From: an uncultured Collinsella sp.
GTDB lineage: Bacteria > Actinomycetota > Coriobacteriia > Coriobacteriales > Coriobacteriaceae
Assembly: GCA_902478705.1 (NCBI GenBank)
Contig: CABSMB010000064.1
Coordinates: 1 to 6,902, forward strand
Direction of reading: 5' to 3'
DNA: 6,902 nt
Positions 1 to 6,837 of the stretch are shown here, piece after piece. The notes below the pieces were generated by a model that was given only the letters and a program-made list of their open reading frames with translations, was not told where the DNA came from and made no database searches. Numbering within the stretch: the first letter of the stretch is position 1; every line of letters starts with the position of its first letter. Made by a program: the position numbers and the translations under genes.

Positions 1-47
1 GACAGAGCTAGCACAATGAGATTCGCAGGGTTGAGCAAGTCACTCAT
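1..47 (-). CDS. 5' end of a divergent gene, probably a small or membrane protein (partial)
   Basis: Reading leftward, an ATG at 47-45 is preceded by a strong purine tract (AAGGGGAG on the minus strand, 58-51). The frame stays open to the window edge and encodes MSDLLNPANLIVLAL. The run of Leu/Ile/Val/Ala after Asn-Pro-Ala-Asn resembles the start of an N-terminal membrane segment, but 15 residues are too few to name a family. The gene is divergent from the DUF3793 gene and shares its upstream gap, so the two could share regulation. Confidence 0.5.
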   Translation of the reverse strand, partial: MSDLLNPANLIVLAL

Positions 48-156
48 GCGCTCCCCTTTCCAAGTAGTCTTATCTAGATACCCCCATGGGGTGTTCCCAT
101 CTTAACCCAAAATCATGTCCGTTCGGTCAATTAGTTTCCCTACTCGAACTTTTTTG

Positions 157-184
157 TTGATCATGGCTTACTTTCGTGTATAAG
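157..184 (+). promoter_or_regulatory. Predicted sigma-70-type promoter of the DUF3793-flavodoxin unit
   Basis: TTGATC at 157-162 (-35, four of six consensus bases) is separated by 16 bases from TATAAG at 179-184 (-10, five of six). This would start transcription near 190, giving a leader of about 35 bases before the GTG at 225. The gap 48-224 is visibly more AT-rich than its surroundings, as expected of a promoter region. No gene is visible in the gap. Confidence 0.5.
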
Positions 185-186
185 TT

Positions 187-203
187 TTCCTAGGCTAACA
201 GTT
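187..203. promoter_or_regulatory. Possible DtxR/IdeR-type metal-repressor site
   Basis: TAGGCTAAC at 191-199 matches all nine central and right-half positions of the DtxR/IdeR consensus (TTAGGTTAGSCTAACCTAA); the outer left-half bases do not match. It lies just downstream of the predicted -10 element, over the expected transcription start, where a bound repressor would block initiation. Flavodoxin genes are commonly induced by iron starvation, which fits. It could also be a chance match, since only one half-site is good. Confidence 0.35.
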
Positions 204-224
204 TTGGATCCGTAAGGGAGCACC

Positions 225-929
225 GTGACTCGAACCATAGACATCCCAACGTTTCAGGCGGCAGTCGTACGCAACTGCTCCCCTACGCTCGCGGGCATCA
301 AGCCGGCATCGCTCTTTACCTATCCCGGCACCTATGCCCACGGGAACGGCTCGTCCGCAACCGGGGCAATTGCAGAGCGCCGAGCTCGCCTGCTCAACGT
401 TATCGCCCAGTGCAATCGCGAACTTGAGCCGCTCGGCATCCACCTGAGCGTTTTGGTCTGGCGGCCCTGCGGAGCGCTCGTGTACGTATACCGGCCCAAA
501 AGCCTCGCCACTTACTTAGCGGACCCGCGCGCCAAGGCGGCGCTCGCCAAGGAGGGCTATGACACGAGCGACCTCTCGACATGCCTCGTACACCTGGCAT
601 CACGCATCACGCTCGCAAGCAATAACGCCGCGGAATGTGCTTGTGGCCAGGCTCGGTGCACGCTGGCCCAACAAGGCAGCTGCAGCAACGACTGTGTCTG
701 CGACTTTCCGCACGAAATAGGCTATTTCCTCGGATACCCCTACGACGACGTGCGCGAGTTTATCGCCCAGCGCGGCGAGAACTACAAGGTCTTTGGGGCC
801 TGGAAGGTCTACACGAATGTCGAGCAGGCGCTTGCGACGTTTGATGCCTACCGCGCCTGCACCCAATACCTCACCTTTGTCTATCAGCAGGGCTGCAGCC
901 TGGCGCAACTTGCCCAGGCAACCCGATAG
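225..929 (+). CDS. DUF3793 family protein
   Basis: The 234-residue product carries the hallmark of the DUF3793 family near its C-terminus: DFPHEIGYFLGYPYDDV (160-176), followed by a G-x-W-K-V-Y segment (191-196) and a C-terminal helix. The biochemical function of the family is not known to me. No signal peptide or membrane segment is visible, so it is probably cytoplasmic. The GTG start at 225 is chosen because AAGGGAG (214-220) sits four bases upstream. The protein has twelve cysteines, six of them packed between residues 138 and 159 (C138, C140, C145, C153, C157, C159), just before the family motif. That suggests metal binding or redox chemistry, but this is inference. The flavodoxin gene follows after 46 bases with no terminator between them, so the two are probably co-transcribed and may act together in iron or redox metabolism. 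Confidence 0.85.
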   Translation: MTRTIDIPTFQAAVVRNCSPTLAGIKPASLFTYPGTYAHGNGSSATGAIAERRARLLNVIAQCNRELEPLGIHLSVLVWRPCGALVYVYRPKSLATYLADPRAKAALAKEGYDTSDLSTCLVHLASRITLASNNAAECACGQARCTLAQQGSCSNDCVCDFPHEIGYFLGYPYDDVREFIAQRGENYKVFGAWKVYTNVEQALATFDAYRACTQYLTFVYQQGCSLAQLAQATR

Positions 930-975
930 AACATACAAGCCGCGGCCACGCGCCGCACAACCGAAAGGACAGAAC

Positions 976-1395
976 ATGAGCAAGATCGCCGTCGTCTATT
1001 GGAGTGGCACGGGCAACACCGAGGCCATGGCAAATCTCGTCGCCGAGGGCGCCACGTCCGCCGGCGCCGAGGCCGAGATCATCCCCTGCGCCGACTTATC
1101 CGCAGATAAGGCAGCCGGCTACGACGCCTTCGCCTTCGGCTGCCCCGCCATGGGCTCCGAGGAGCTCGAGTACGATGAGTTCCAGCCCATGTGGGACGAG
1201 GTCAAAGAGACTCTCGGCGACAAGAAGGTCGTCCTCTTTGGCTCCTATTCGTGGGCCGAGGGCGAATGGATGGACAACTGGAAGGCCGATGCCGACGAGG
1301 CCGGCGTCAATGTGGTGGACTCCGTCATCTGCTACGACGCACCCGACGATGAGGGCGAGGCCGCTTGCCGCGCCCTCGGGGCCGAGCTGGCATAA
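976..1395 (+). CDS. Short-chain flavodoxin
   Basis: This is a complete 139-residue flavodoxin, a cytoplasmic FMN-binding one-electron carrier that can replace ferredoxin when iron is short. The phosphate-binding loop S-G-T-G-N-T is at residues 10-15. The FMN-contacting 60s loop reads CPAMGSEELE (56-65), like the clostridial and Megasphaera short-chain type. The 90s loop GSYSWAEGEW (89-98) contains the aromatic residue (W93) expected to stack on the isoalloxazine ring. Length is typical for the short-chain class, which lacks the ~20-residue insert of long-chain flavodoxins. The ATG is preceded at six bases by AAGGA (965-969). The gene is second in a unit with the DUF3793 gene and ends at a strong shared terminator. 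The partner reductase is not in the window. The acidic composition is normal for the family. Confidence 0.95.
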   Translation: MSKIAVVYWSGTGNTEAMANLVAEGATSAGAEAEIIPCADLSADKAAGYDAFAFGCPAMGSEELEYDEFQPMWDEVKETLGDKKVVLFGSYSWAEGEWMDNWKADADEAGVNVVDSVICYDAPDDEGEAACRALGAELA

Positions 1396-1448
1396 CGAGC
1401 CCGGGGCCTCCAAGAGAGCTCATATCGAAACGCATCCCTATCTCTACA

Positions 1449-1488
1449 AAAGAGCGGGGGCTGGATTCACGTCCAGCCCCCGCTCTTT
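1449..1488. terminator. Bidirectional Rho-independent terminator between convergent genes
   Basis: A perfect 17-bp inverted repeat (1449-1465 with 1472-1488) encloses a six-base loop. The stem has a GC-rich core and AAAG/CTTT ends, so RNA from either strand would finish in a short U-run. It lies between the flavodoxin stop (1395, rightward) and the ABC ATPase stop (1512, leftward) and can end transcription from both sides. Confidence 0.9.
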
Positions 1489-1511
1489 GTAATGACAGTA
1501 CTGTCAACCAG

Positions 1512-2264
1512 CTACGAGATATTGCCCAGGAACGCCTTGGTGCGCTCGCTCTTGGGATGGTCGAAGACCTCGCTCGGCGTACCCTCTTCCACGATAACGC
1601 CGCCGTCCATAAAGACGACGCGGTCGGCGACGTCGCGGGCAAAGCCCATCTCGTGCGTCACGACGATCATGGTCATACCATCACGCGCCAAGTCGCGCAT
1701 GACACCCAGAACGTCACGGACCAGCTCGGGGTCGAGTGCCGAGGTGGCCTCGTCAAAGAGCATGACGTGCGGGTTCATCGACAGGGCGCGAGCAATGGCA
1801 ACACGCTGCTGCTGGCCGCCCGAAAGCTGACTTGGCATAAAGTCGATGCGTTCGGCAAGACCGACCTTGGTCAGCTCCTCGACGGCAATCCTCTCGGCCT
1901 CTTCCTTGCTGCGCTTGAGCACCTTTTGCTGCGCGAGCATGACGTTCTTTTTGACTGACAGGTGCGGGAACAGATTGAACTGCTGGAACACCATACCCAG
2001 GTGCGTGCGCACCTTGTTAAGGTCAACGCCCTTGGCGCACACGTCCACGCCCTCAACGACAATCGAGCCGCTCGTGGGATGCTCCAGGCGATTGATGCAG
2101 CGAAGCATCGTCGACTTGCCCGAGCCCGAGGGACCCAGGACTACGACGACCTCGCCCTTATGCACATCCAGATCGATATCGCGCAGGACCACGTTATCGC
2201 CAAAGGCCTTCTGGAGGTTCTTGATGCTGACGACGACCTCGTTCGAGTTATTGATTTCGCTCAT
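1512..2264 (-). CDS. Amino acid ABC transporter, ATP-binding protein (GlnQ/HisP type)
   Basis: This is the 250-residue ATPase that powers the importer encoded just upstream. All nucleotide-binding motifs are intact: Walker A GPSGSGKS (44-51), Q-loop Q94/Q95, signature LSGGQ (147-151), Walker B VMLFDE (167-172), D-loop SALD (175-178) and the switch histidine H204. The F-Q-Q-F-N-L-F-P-H segment (93-101) and overall length are typical of the polar amino acid uptake (GlnQ/HisP/ArtP) group. The exact amino acid cannot be read from the ATPase. The start at 2264 is supported by AAGGAGG (2278-2272 on the minus strand) at seven bases, which overlaps the permease stop codon. The 12-base gap to the permease indicates coupled expression. 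It is the last gene of the operon and ends near the shared terminator. Confidence 0.97.
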   Translation of the reverse strand: MSEINNSNEVVVSIKNLQKAFGDNVVLRDIDLDVHKGEVVVVLGPSGSGKSTMLRCINRLEHPTSGSIVVEGVDVCAKGVDLNKVRTHLGMVFQQFNLFPHLSVKKNVMLAQQKVLKRSKEEAERIAVEELTKVGLAERIDFMPSQLSGGQQQRVAIARALSMNPHVMLFDEATSALDPELVRDVLGVMRDLARDGMTMIVVTHEMGFARDVADRVVFMDGGVIVEEGTPSEVFDHPKSERTKAFLGNIS

Positions 2265-2276
2265 GATAGGACCTCC

Positions 2277-3636
2277 TTACAGACCGGCGATGTGATCGGC
2301 GGGCGTCGCGACAACCTGTCCGGCGCTCTTGGCGGGACGCTTCTTCTTAGTTTCGGCCGTACCCAAAAGCCTCGCCTCAAGACCGCTCACCAAACGAGCA
2401 AGCGGCAGGGTGATGACCAGATAGAACAGGGCAGCGACCACATACGGGGTGATAGAGCCCGTCGTGGCCACGATGGTGCGGGCGTTCATGACGATCTCGA
2501 CCACGCCCACGGCCGCGAGCAGCGACGTATCCTTGTAAAGCAGGATGAACTCACTGGTCAGCGTAGGCAGGACATTGCGGAACGTCTGCGGGATCATGAC
2601 GTAGAGCAACGTCTGGAACGCGTTCATGCCCAGCGAGCGAGCAGCCTCGTTTTGACCCTTGGGGATCGACTGAATACCGGCACGGAAGATCTCGCACAGG
2701 TACGCAGACGAGTTCATGGCCATGACGATAACGCCCAAGACGTAGTCGTCCACCTTGACGCCGGCAAGCGGCAGGCCAAAGAACGCGATATAGATCTGCA
2801 GGAACGCCGGCGTACCGCGAATGATATTCACGTAGATGCCGGCAAGACAGCGCAGGATGCGCGACTTGGAGATGCGCATGAGCGACAGGGCAAAGCCAAA
2901 GGGGATCGCCAGCGGAAACGCCACAAGCACGATCGAGAGCGACATAAGGAAGCCCTTAAAGACGATCGGCAGGCTGGACCAAAATGACCGGGTTCAAGAA
3001 CAGGCGCAGGAACATATTGGAGTTCCAGGCCTCGACCCACGGCTGTTCCTTAAGATCGGCCAGGAAGTTATCGAAGGCCGTCACGCCCTTGATCTCGACG
3101 GAAGGAATCTTGGAAATCTTCTTGGTCGAACCGTCGGCGAGCGTATAGGTGCCGCTAAAGGCCTCGTCGCCGCCCTCGACGGGAAACGTCACGCCGTAGA
3201 CCTCGACGCGAAAATAGCCGCCAGCCGGCGCCGTCTCGCCAAAGTCGATTTTGAGCGTCTGACCGTCCACCTTACACGCGGGCTTCATGGGCGTACGATC
3301 CATGAGGTCCTCGCCCGAGAGCATCGTCAATCGCGTGTCATCGGTACCAAACGTCGTACCGTCGACAAACGTCAGCGAAAGACCGCTCAGCTCCTCGTCG
3401 GCATCGGCCTGAACTTCCCAGGTAATGCGCGTCTCGGTGCCGCCGACCACAGCGCTGCCCGAACCGGTATTGGGTCGGGCGGTAATCTTTGCGGTCTCAA
3501 GCGCCTGGGCGGTCGTGGGCACGCAGGCCCCCGCGCATACCAGGGCGAGCGCCACAGCCAGGGCACAGGCCAGCTTTTGGAGCATCGAGGGCAGTGGAAA
3601 ACGCTGCTCAGCGGCCCCTTTGTTCAGTCGAGACAA
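2277..3636 (-). pseudogene. Amino acid ABC transporter permease with N-terminal secreted domain, frameshifted
   Basis: The gene is split into two frames: one from 3636 to a stop at 2956 (226 residues), the other holding the permease core down to 2277. Removing one T from a T4 run (plus-strand AAAA, 2981-2984) joins them as ...NPVIW-SSLPIVFKGFLMSL..., giving 452 residues. In order: a signal peptide (about 1-45, ending TTAQA), an extracytoplasmic region of about 150 residues rich in beta-type sequence (48-185), then a HisM/GlnP-type membrane domain. The latter contains RGTPAFLQ (273-280) and the EAA loop starting EAARSLG (330-336), which docks on the ATPase. The usual family length is 215-240 residues, so the secreted N-terminal part is extra. 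The TTG start at 3636 is chosen because AGGAG (3646-3642) lies five bases upstream; the alternative ATG at 3585 has no ribosome site. The frameshift may be a sequencing error, as both halves look well preserved. Confidence 0.88.
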
Positions 3637-3641
3637 GGTGG

Positions 3642-3646
3642 CTCCT
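3642..3646 (-). promoter_or_regulatory. Shine-Dalgarno site deciding a TTG start for the permease
   Basis: AGGAG on the minus strand lies five bases before the TTG at 3636-3634. The next in-frame ATG (3585) is preceded by a pyrimidine-rich stretch with no ribosome site. Starting at the TTG gives the signal peptide a basic n-region (SRLNK). Confidence 0.6.
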
Positions 3647-3705
3647 ATCGTAGAAGTTGCCGGCAAAAACGAGACGGATACGCTCTCCGTCAAGAGAAGC
3701 GCAAA

Positions 3706-3733
3706 GGCCCTCTCCGCCAAAACGGAAAGGGCC
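3706..3733 (-). terminator. Intercistronic hairpin, probable partial terminator after the binding-protein gene
   Basis: On the minus strand an 11-bp stem (3733-3723 with 3716-3706, one U-G wobble) encloses a six-base loop and is followed by UUUGCGCUUCUCUU, an interrupted U-tract. It starts 22 bases after the binding-protein stop (3756). The permease lies downstream in the same direction with no clear promoter of its own, so the hairpin probably attenuates instead of stopping all transcription. It may also protect the 3' end of the upstream message. Confidence 0.7.
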
Positions 3734-3755
3734 CGCGCGCAATCAAGTAGCTATT

Positions 3756-4616
3756 TTACTTGATATTGTACTTAGCCATGAGGGCGTCGACGGTACCGTC
3801 GTCGGTCAGGTCCTTGATGGCCTGGTTGATGTCGTCCTTGAGCTTGGTGTTGCCCTGGTTGATGGCGATGGCGTACTCCTCGCCGGTGCTGATCTGCTTG
3901 ATGGTCTGGCAGGTGTTGAACTGCTCGGCGGTCAGCTGGCTGGCAACGGAGCGGTTGGTGACTACGGCGTCGCCCTTATCAGACTGCAGGGCACTGAAGC
4001 ACTCGGTAGCGTCCTTGTAGGGGACGATCTTGGCCTTGGGGAAGTTCTCCTGGGCAAAGGCCTCGGCGGTCGAGCCAGACTGGACGATGATGGTAGCGTC
4101 GGCGCTGTTGAGCTTATCGCTGTAGTTGTCGGCCGTGATGTCGGTGTTATCGACCTTGGTCACGATAGCCTGATCGTCCATGTAGTAGGAATCGGAGAAA
4201 GTGACTTCCTTCTCACGCTCGGGCGTGTCAGTGATAGCCGCGATGGCGACGTCGTACTTGGCGCCCGAAGCAACGCCGGGGACGAGCGTGTCGAAGTCGT
4301 TGTTGACGTACTCGACATCCAGGCCCAGCTTGTCGCCGATAGCCTTGATAAGCTCAAGGTCAAAGCCCTGATAATCGCCGTTGTCATCCTTGTACTCAAA
4401 CGGAGCGTACTCGGCAGAGGTGCCGACGGTCAGTGTACCGTCCTTGACGAGCGCGTACTCCTTGGAGCCGTCGACCTTCTCGACCTTAGCGTCGTCAGAG
4501 CTGCTGGAACCGGCATCAGAACCAGAGGTGGCGTTGGACGAGCCGCAGCCCGTCAGTGCGAGGGCGAGCGCCATGGCGCCCGTGGCGGCAAATGCGCCAA
4601 GCTTCTTGAGCTTCAT
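3756..4616 (-). CDS. Amino acid ABC transporter substrate-binding lipoprotein
   Basis: The 286-residue product is a family 3 (polar amino acid) solute-binding protein that captures an amino acid outside the membrane and delivers it to the permease. A lysine-containing n-region and hydrophobic stretch lead to lipobox LTGC, with the lipid-anchored cysteine at residue 24. A Ser/Gly/Asp-rich linker follows to about residue 43. The family signature GFDLELIKAIGDKL spans 84-97. The ligand-carboxylate arginine is probably R134, in TPEREKEVTFSDSYY (131-145). A cystine- or glutamine-type substrate is possible but cannot be fixed from sequence. The start at 4616 is supported by AAGGAG (4629-4624) seven bases away and by the fit of the signal peptide; a longer in-frame opening exists upstream but runs back past the predicted promoter. 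It is the first gene of the operon, as is common for binding proteins needed in excess. Confidence 0.95.
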   Translation of the reverse strand: MKLKKLGAFAATGAMALALALTGCGSSNATSGSDAGSSSSDDAKVEKVDGSKEYALVKDGTLTVGTSAEYAPFEYKDDNGDYQGFDLELIKAIGDKLGLDVEYVNNDFDTLVPGVASGAKYDVAIAAITDTPEREKEVTFSDSYYMDDQAIVTKVDNTDITADNYSDKLNSADATIIVQSGSTAEAFAQENFPKAKIVPYKDATECFSALQSDKGDAVVTNRSVASQLTAEQFNTCQTIKQISTGEEYAIAINQGNTKLKDDINQAIKDLTDDGTVDALMAKYNIK

Positions 4617-4673
4617 AATCAGTCTCCTTCCGGTGACCCCGTTTGATTCAGAGGTCTGCAAAAACTGTTGGAT

Positions 4674-4702
4674 ATTATGCACCCGTAAGTGCGAATCTGC
4701 AA
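4674..4702 (-). promoter_or_regulatory. Promoter of the amino acid ABC transporter operon
   Basis: On the minus strand, TTGCAG (4702-4697, four of six -35 bases) and CATAAT (4679-4674, five of six -10 bases) are exactly 17 bases apart. Transcription would begin near 4667, giving a leader of about 50 bases before the ATG at 4616. The element sits between the nfo stop (4764) and the binding-protein gene, so the operon can be transcribed independently of nfo. I see no clear operator or riboswitch. Confidence 0.65.
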
Positions 4703-4763
4703 TTAGAAAACTGATTGAAACAAACCCATAACGTGAATGGAACACTCCACTTTGTGACAGTCA

Positions 4764-5638
4764 TTACTGCTGCAACGACCTTAACAGTTTGATTTCAGCT
4801 GCATAACCTGCAAGTTCGTTCGGTGTCTCCAAAATGAATGGCAATACGCGCAAGCGGCTATTCGATACAATATTCTGCATAACCTGCATACCGCCGCCAA
4901 ACTCTTCACTACCCAGATAACCCTTACCGATGCACTCGTGGCGGTCCTTATGGGCGCCGCAGGGGTTCTTGGAGTCTGTCTCTCATTGATATGCACGGCG
5001 CGCAGGCGCTCGATACCCACCACACGATCGAATTCGTCGAGCACACCATCAAGATCGTGGACGATGTCATAACCGGCGTCATTCACATGGCAGGTGTCCA
5101 GGCAAACGCCCAACTTGGCCGACAGCTCTGGACGCCTGGCAGCAGCACCCTCGATAATGCGCGCCAGCTCTTCAAAGCTACGGCCCACCTCGGTACCCTT
5201 TCCCGCCATGGTCTCGAGCAGCACCGTCGTCTGCTGCCCCTCAAACATCACCTGACACAAGGTGTCGACGATCATCTGAATGCCAGCATCAGTCCCCTGC
5301 CCCACATGTGCGCCGGGGTGGAAGTTGTAGTAGTTGCCGGGCAGCGCTTCCATGCGCCGCAGGTCCTCCGCCATGGCCTCCAGGGCAAACTCGCGCGCCC
5401 GCTCTTTGGCCGAGCAGGGGTTATAGGTATACGGGGCATGAGCCACGAGCGGGCCAAAGTCATTTTGCTCCATAAGCTCGCGCAGGGCCGCCACGTCATC
5501 CATGTCAAGATCTTTCGCCTTGCCGCCGCGCGGGTTGCGCGTAAAGAATGCAAAGGTATTGGCGCCAATGGATAGCGCCGTCTCCCCCATTGCCCGATAG
5601 CCCTTCGTCGTGGATAGGTGACACCCGATCGTCAGCAT
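4764..5638 (-). pseudogene. nfo: Deoxyribonuclease IV (endonuclease IV, AP endonuclease), frameshifted
   Basis: Endonuclease IV cuts the DNA backbone 5' to abasic sites in base-excision repair, using three metal ions, normally zinc. The first 218 residues are well conserved and carry six of nine expected metal ligands: H67, H107, E142, D181 and H184 (in CLDTCH) and H216 (in AVHIN). An 8-bp insertion at 4976-4983 then shifts the frame, and the unshifted frame reads an unrelated tail to 4781. Skipping those 8 bases restores AVHINDSKNP, then [10 protein letters not shown] and PFILETPN, supplying the last three ligands (Asp, His, Glu) and ending at TAA 4766-4764. The repaired protein has 288 residues, close to the family norm of about 285. 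As written the product would lose three ligands and be inactive. The ATG at 5638 is preceded by GGGGGAG six bases away. A palindromic repeat lies directly upstream. Confidence 0.93.
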
Positions 5639-5644
5639 CTCCAG

Positions 5645-5653
5645 CTCCCCCTC
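5645..5653 (-). promoter_or_regulatory. Shine-Dalgarno site of nfo, abutting the palindromic repeat
   Basis: GAGGGGGAG on the minus strand ends six bases before the nfo ATG. Its upstream edge is only three bases from the palindrome at 5657-5723, so folding of that palindrome in RNA would place a long hairpin against the ribosome site. Confidence 0.65.
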
Positions 5654-5656
5654 ATC

Positions 5657-5723
5657 AGTTGCGGTGAAATAGTTCCTGTTTGGCCCCTATTCTGCCGCAA
5701 ACAGGAACTATTCCACCGCAACT
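5657..5723. repeat. Palindromic repeat, copy 1, upstream of nfo
   Basis: Two 25-base arms (5657-5681 and 5699-5723) enclose a 17-base centre. The arms are complementary at 24 of 25 positions. The exception pairs 5667 (A) with a C on the plus strand but gives a G-U wobble in minus-strand RNA. Over the 65 bases that can be compared, it differs from copy 2 at 6838 only at base 5667; the centre is identical. It ends 18 bases before the nfo start. A T-run expected of a simple terminator is absent after the stem in the minus direction. It may be a dispersed REP/MITE-like element, an operator or a leader hairpin. Confidence 0.93.
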
Positions 5724-5804
5724 TATAAAAGGGGCATCAGAGATGCGGGGCACCAAGCACCACGGTCGCAAGTGTCATGATCCCCTATGCGTCAGCGCCA
5801 AGTC

Positions 5805-6824
5805 CTAGAGGGCTAGACGGATTGCATCGATAATGCGCGCGCAACGCTGTGTGGCGGCAAGGGGCATGACGGGACTCTCGAGTTTCCCTGCCAGGATGAG
5901 CTGGGTCGCATGCTGGATTTCGCCGTAGAAATCATCGACCTCAAACGGGGCATTTATTTCGAGCATTCGCCCGTCGGAGTACTTCACATGGGCGAGCTCG
6001 GGGCGATGGAGGCGCTCGATCTCCAACGAGCCCCGCTCGCAGGCAATCGTTAAGCGGCTTTCATACGCTGCCTTGCCGTCGCACACCATATGAATGGGTA
6101 TACCGCCGACACTCATATGAATCTCATCGGCCCAATCCACGCGGCCGCCCGATACGTCACGCCAGCGAACTTCACGGGACGAAACATCGCACGCACCCAC
6201 AAGCAGTTCCTCAAACCACCCGACCGCATAGCAGCCCATGTCATATAGACAGCCACCCTGCAACGGATCGAGCAGATAACTCGAAGGGGGCTCACCATAA
6301 TCGAGTTTTTGCACGCTTTCGATCGAGACGATACGGCCGAGCTCGCCCGACGCAAGCAAGCCCTTCACGCGAGTGCGCATCGGGCAAAACCGATTCTTCA
6401 TCGCCTCCATAAACAGTACGCCGCGCTCACGGGAAACGGAGGCGATCGCATGAGCCTCTTCTTCATTCAAAACGGCCGGCTTTTCGCACAGTACGGCCTT
6501 TCCCGCGCGCAGTGCCCGACAGACCCAATGCGTATGCATGCCATGTGGAAGAGCCAAGTAGATTGCGTCGACATCGGGGGCGGCAATCAGCGCATCATAA
6601 GCCGCATCGCCGCTATCGTCAGCCGTGGCATAACTGTGCGCGGCATCAATCGAAAACGCCCTGCAAAACTCCTCAACATGCGAAGGAGTGCGACCGGCGG
6701 CAGCCACAAGCCGTGCCCTGTCCACCTCCTTGAGCGACGATGCAAATCGATGCGAAATGCGCCCAGCGCCCAAAACGCCCCAACGAACCTCACGTAAATC
6801 ATCACATGAATCCCGATGGCCCAC
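5805..6824 (-). CDS. Gfo/Idh/MocA family NAD(P)-dependent oxidoreductase
   Basis: The 339-residue product is a cytoplasmic dehydrogenase of the Gfo/Idh/MocA family, which oxidises or reduces sugars, inositols or related polyols with NAD(P). The Rossmann fold begins at RWGVLGAGRIS (14-24), with the glycine-rich dinucleotide loop. LALPHGMHTHW (90-100) and the family E-K-P motif (114-116) follow. In the C-terminal domain GGCLYDMGCYAVGWF (190-204) supplies the conserved Asp and Tyr region. EAMKNRFCPM (140-149) resembles the dihydrodiol-dehydrogenase branch, but the substrate cannot be assigned. The start is taken as GTG 6824-6822, with AAGGGGG five bases upstream. A longer frame runs through the adjoining repeat and off the window, but would translate the palindrome. 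No functional link to nfo is evident; the 81-base gap to the next repeat shows no obvious promoter. Confidence 0.9.
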   Translation of the reverse strand: MGHRDSCDDLREVRWGVLGAGRISHRFASSLKEVDRARLVAAAGRTPSHVEEFCRAFSIDAAHSYATADDSGDAAYDALIAAPDVDAIYLALPHGMHTHWVCRALRAGKAVLCEKPAVLNEEEAHAIASVSRERGVLFMEAMKNRFCPMRTRVKGLLASGELGRIVSIESVQKLDYGEPPSSYLLDPLQGGCLYDMGCYAVGWFEELLVGACDVSSREVRWRDVSGGRVDWADEIHMSVGGIPIHMVCDGKAAYESRLTIACERGSLEIERLHRPELAHVKYSDGRMLEINAPFEVDDFYGEIQHATQLILAGKLESPVMPLAATQRCARIIDAIRLAL

Positions 6825-6829
6825 GACAG

Positions 6830-6836
6830 CCCCCTT
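6830..6836 (-). promoter_or_regulatory. Shine-Dalgarno site deciding a GTG start for the oxidoreductase
   Basis: AAGGGGG on the minus strand is five bases from the GTG at 6824. It lies directly next to the edge of the palindrome at 6838. It is the only in-frame start with a good ribosome site before the Rossmann motif. Confidence 0.6.
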
Positions 6837-6837
6837 C

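Noticed and set aside
82..91. Perfect palindrome CCCCATGGGG in the divergent gap
   Set aside because: Only 10 bp, without a matching second site or known consensus; it could be an operator for the leftward gene but this is not supported.
948..962. GC-rich dyad between the DUF3793 and flavodoxin genes
   Set aside because: Short, imperfect and without a T-run; it does not look like a terminator, so the two genes are kept as one unit.
1962..2987. Long open frame on the plus strand opposite the transporter genes (341 codons)
   Set aside because: It is antisense to conserved ATPase and permease codons, shows a skewed Arg/Asp/His-rich composition and no recognisable motif: a shadow frame of a GC-rich region.
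2975..2990. Programmed ribosomal frameshifting in the permease
   Set aside because: The site is a plain T4 with no slippery heptamer or visible stimulator, and this permease family is not known for recoding; a sequence error or mutation is simpler.
3657..4646. Long plus-strand open frame opposite the binding-protein gene (329 codons)
   Set aside because: Val/Leu/Gly/Asp-rich translation is the mirror of the conserved lipoprotein gene; no ribosome site or family motif.
5722..5727. TATAAG on the minus strand at the outer edge of repeat copy 1, a possible nfo -10 element
   Set aside because: No -35-like hexamer occurs at 16-18 bases; the upstream bases are C-rich.
5731..5746. Small hairpin GCATC-N3-GATGC followed on the minus strand by CCCTTTTA, a possible terminator of the oxidoreductase gene
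   Set aside because: The stem is only five pairs and the T-run is four bases and offset; too weak to call.
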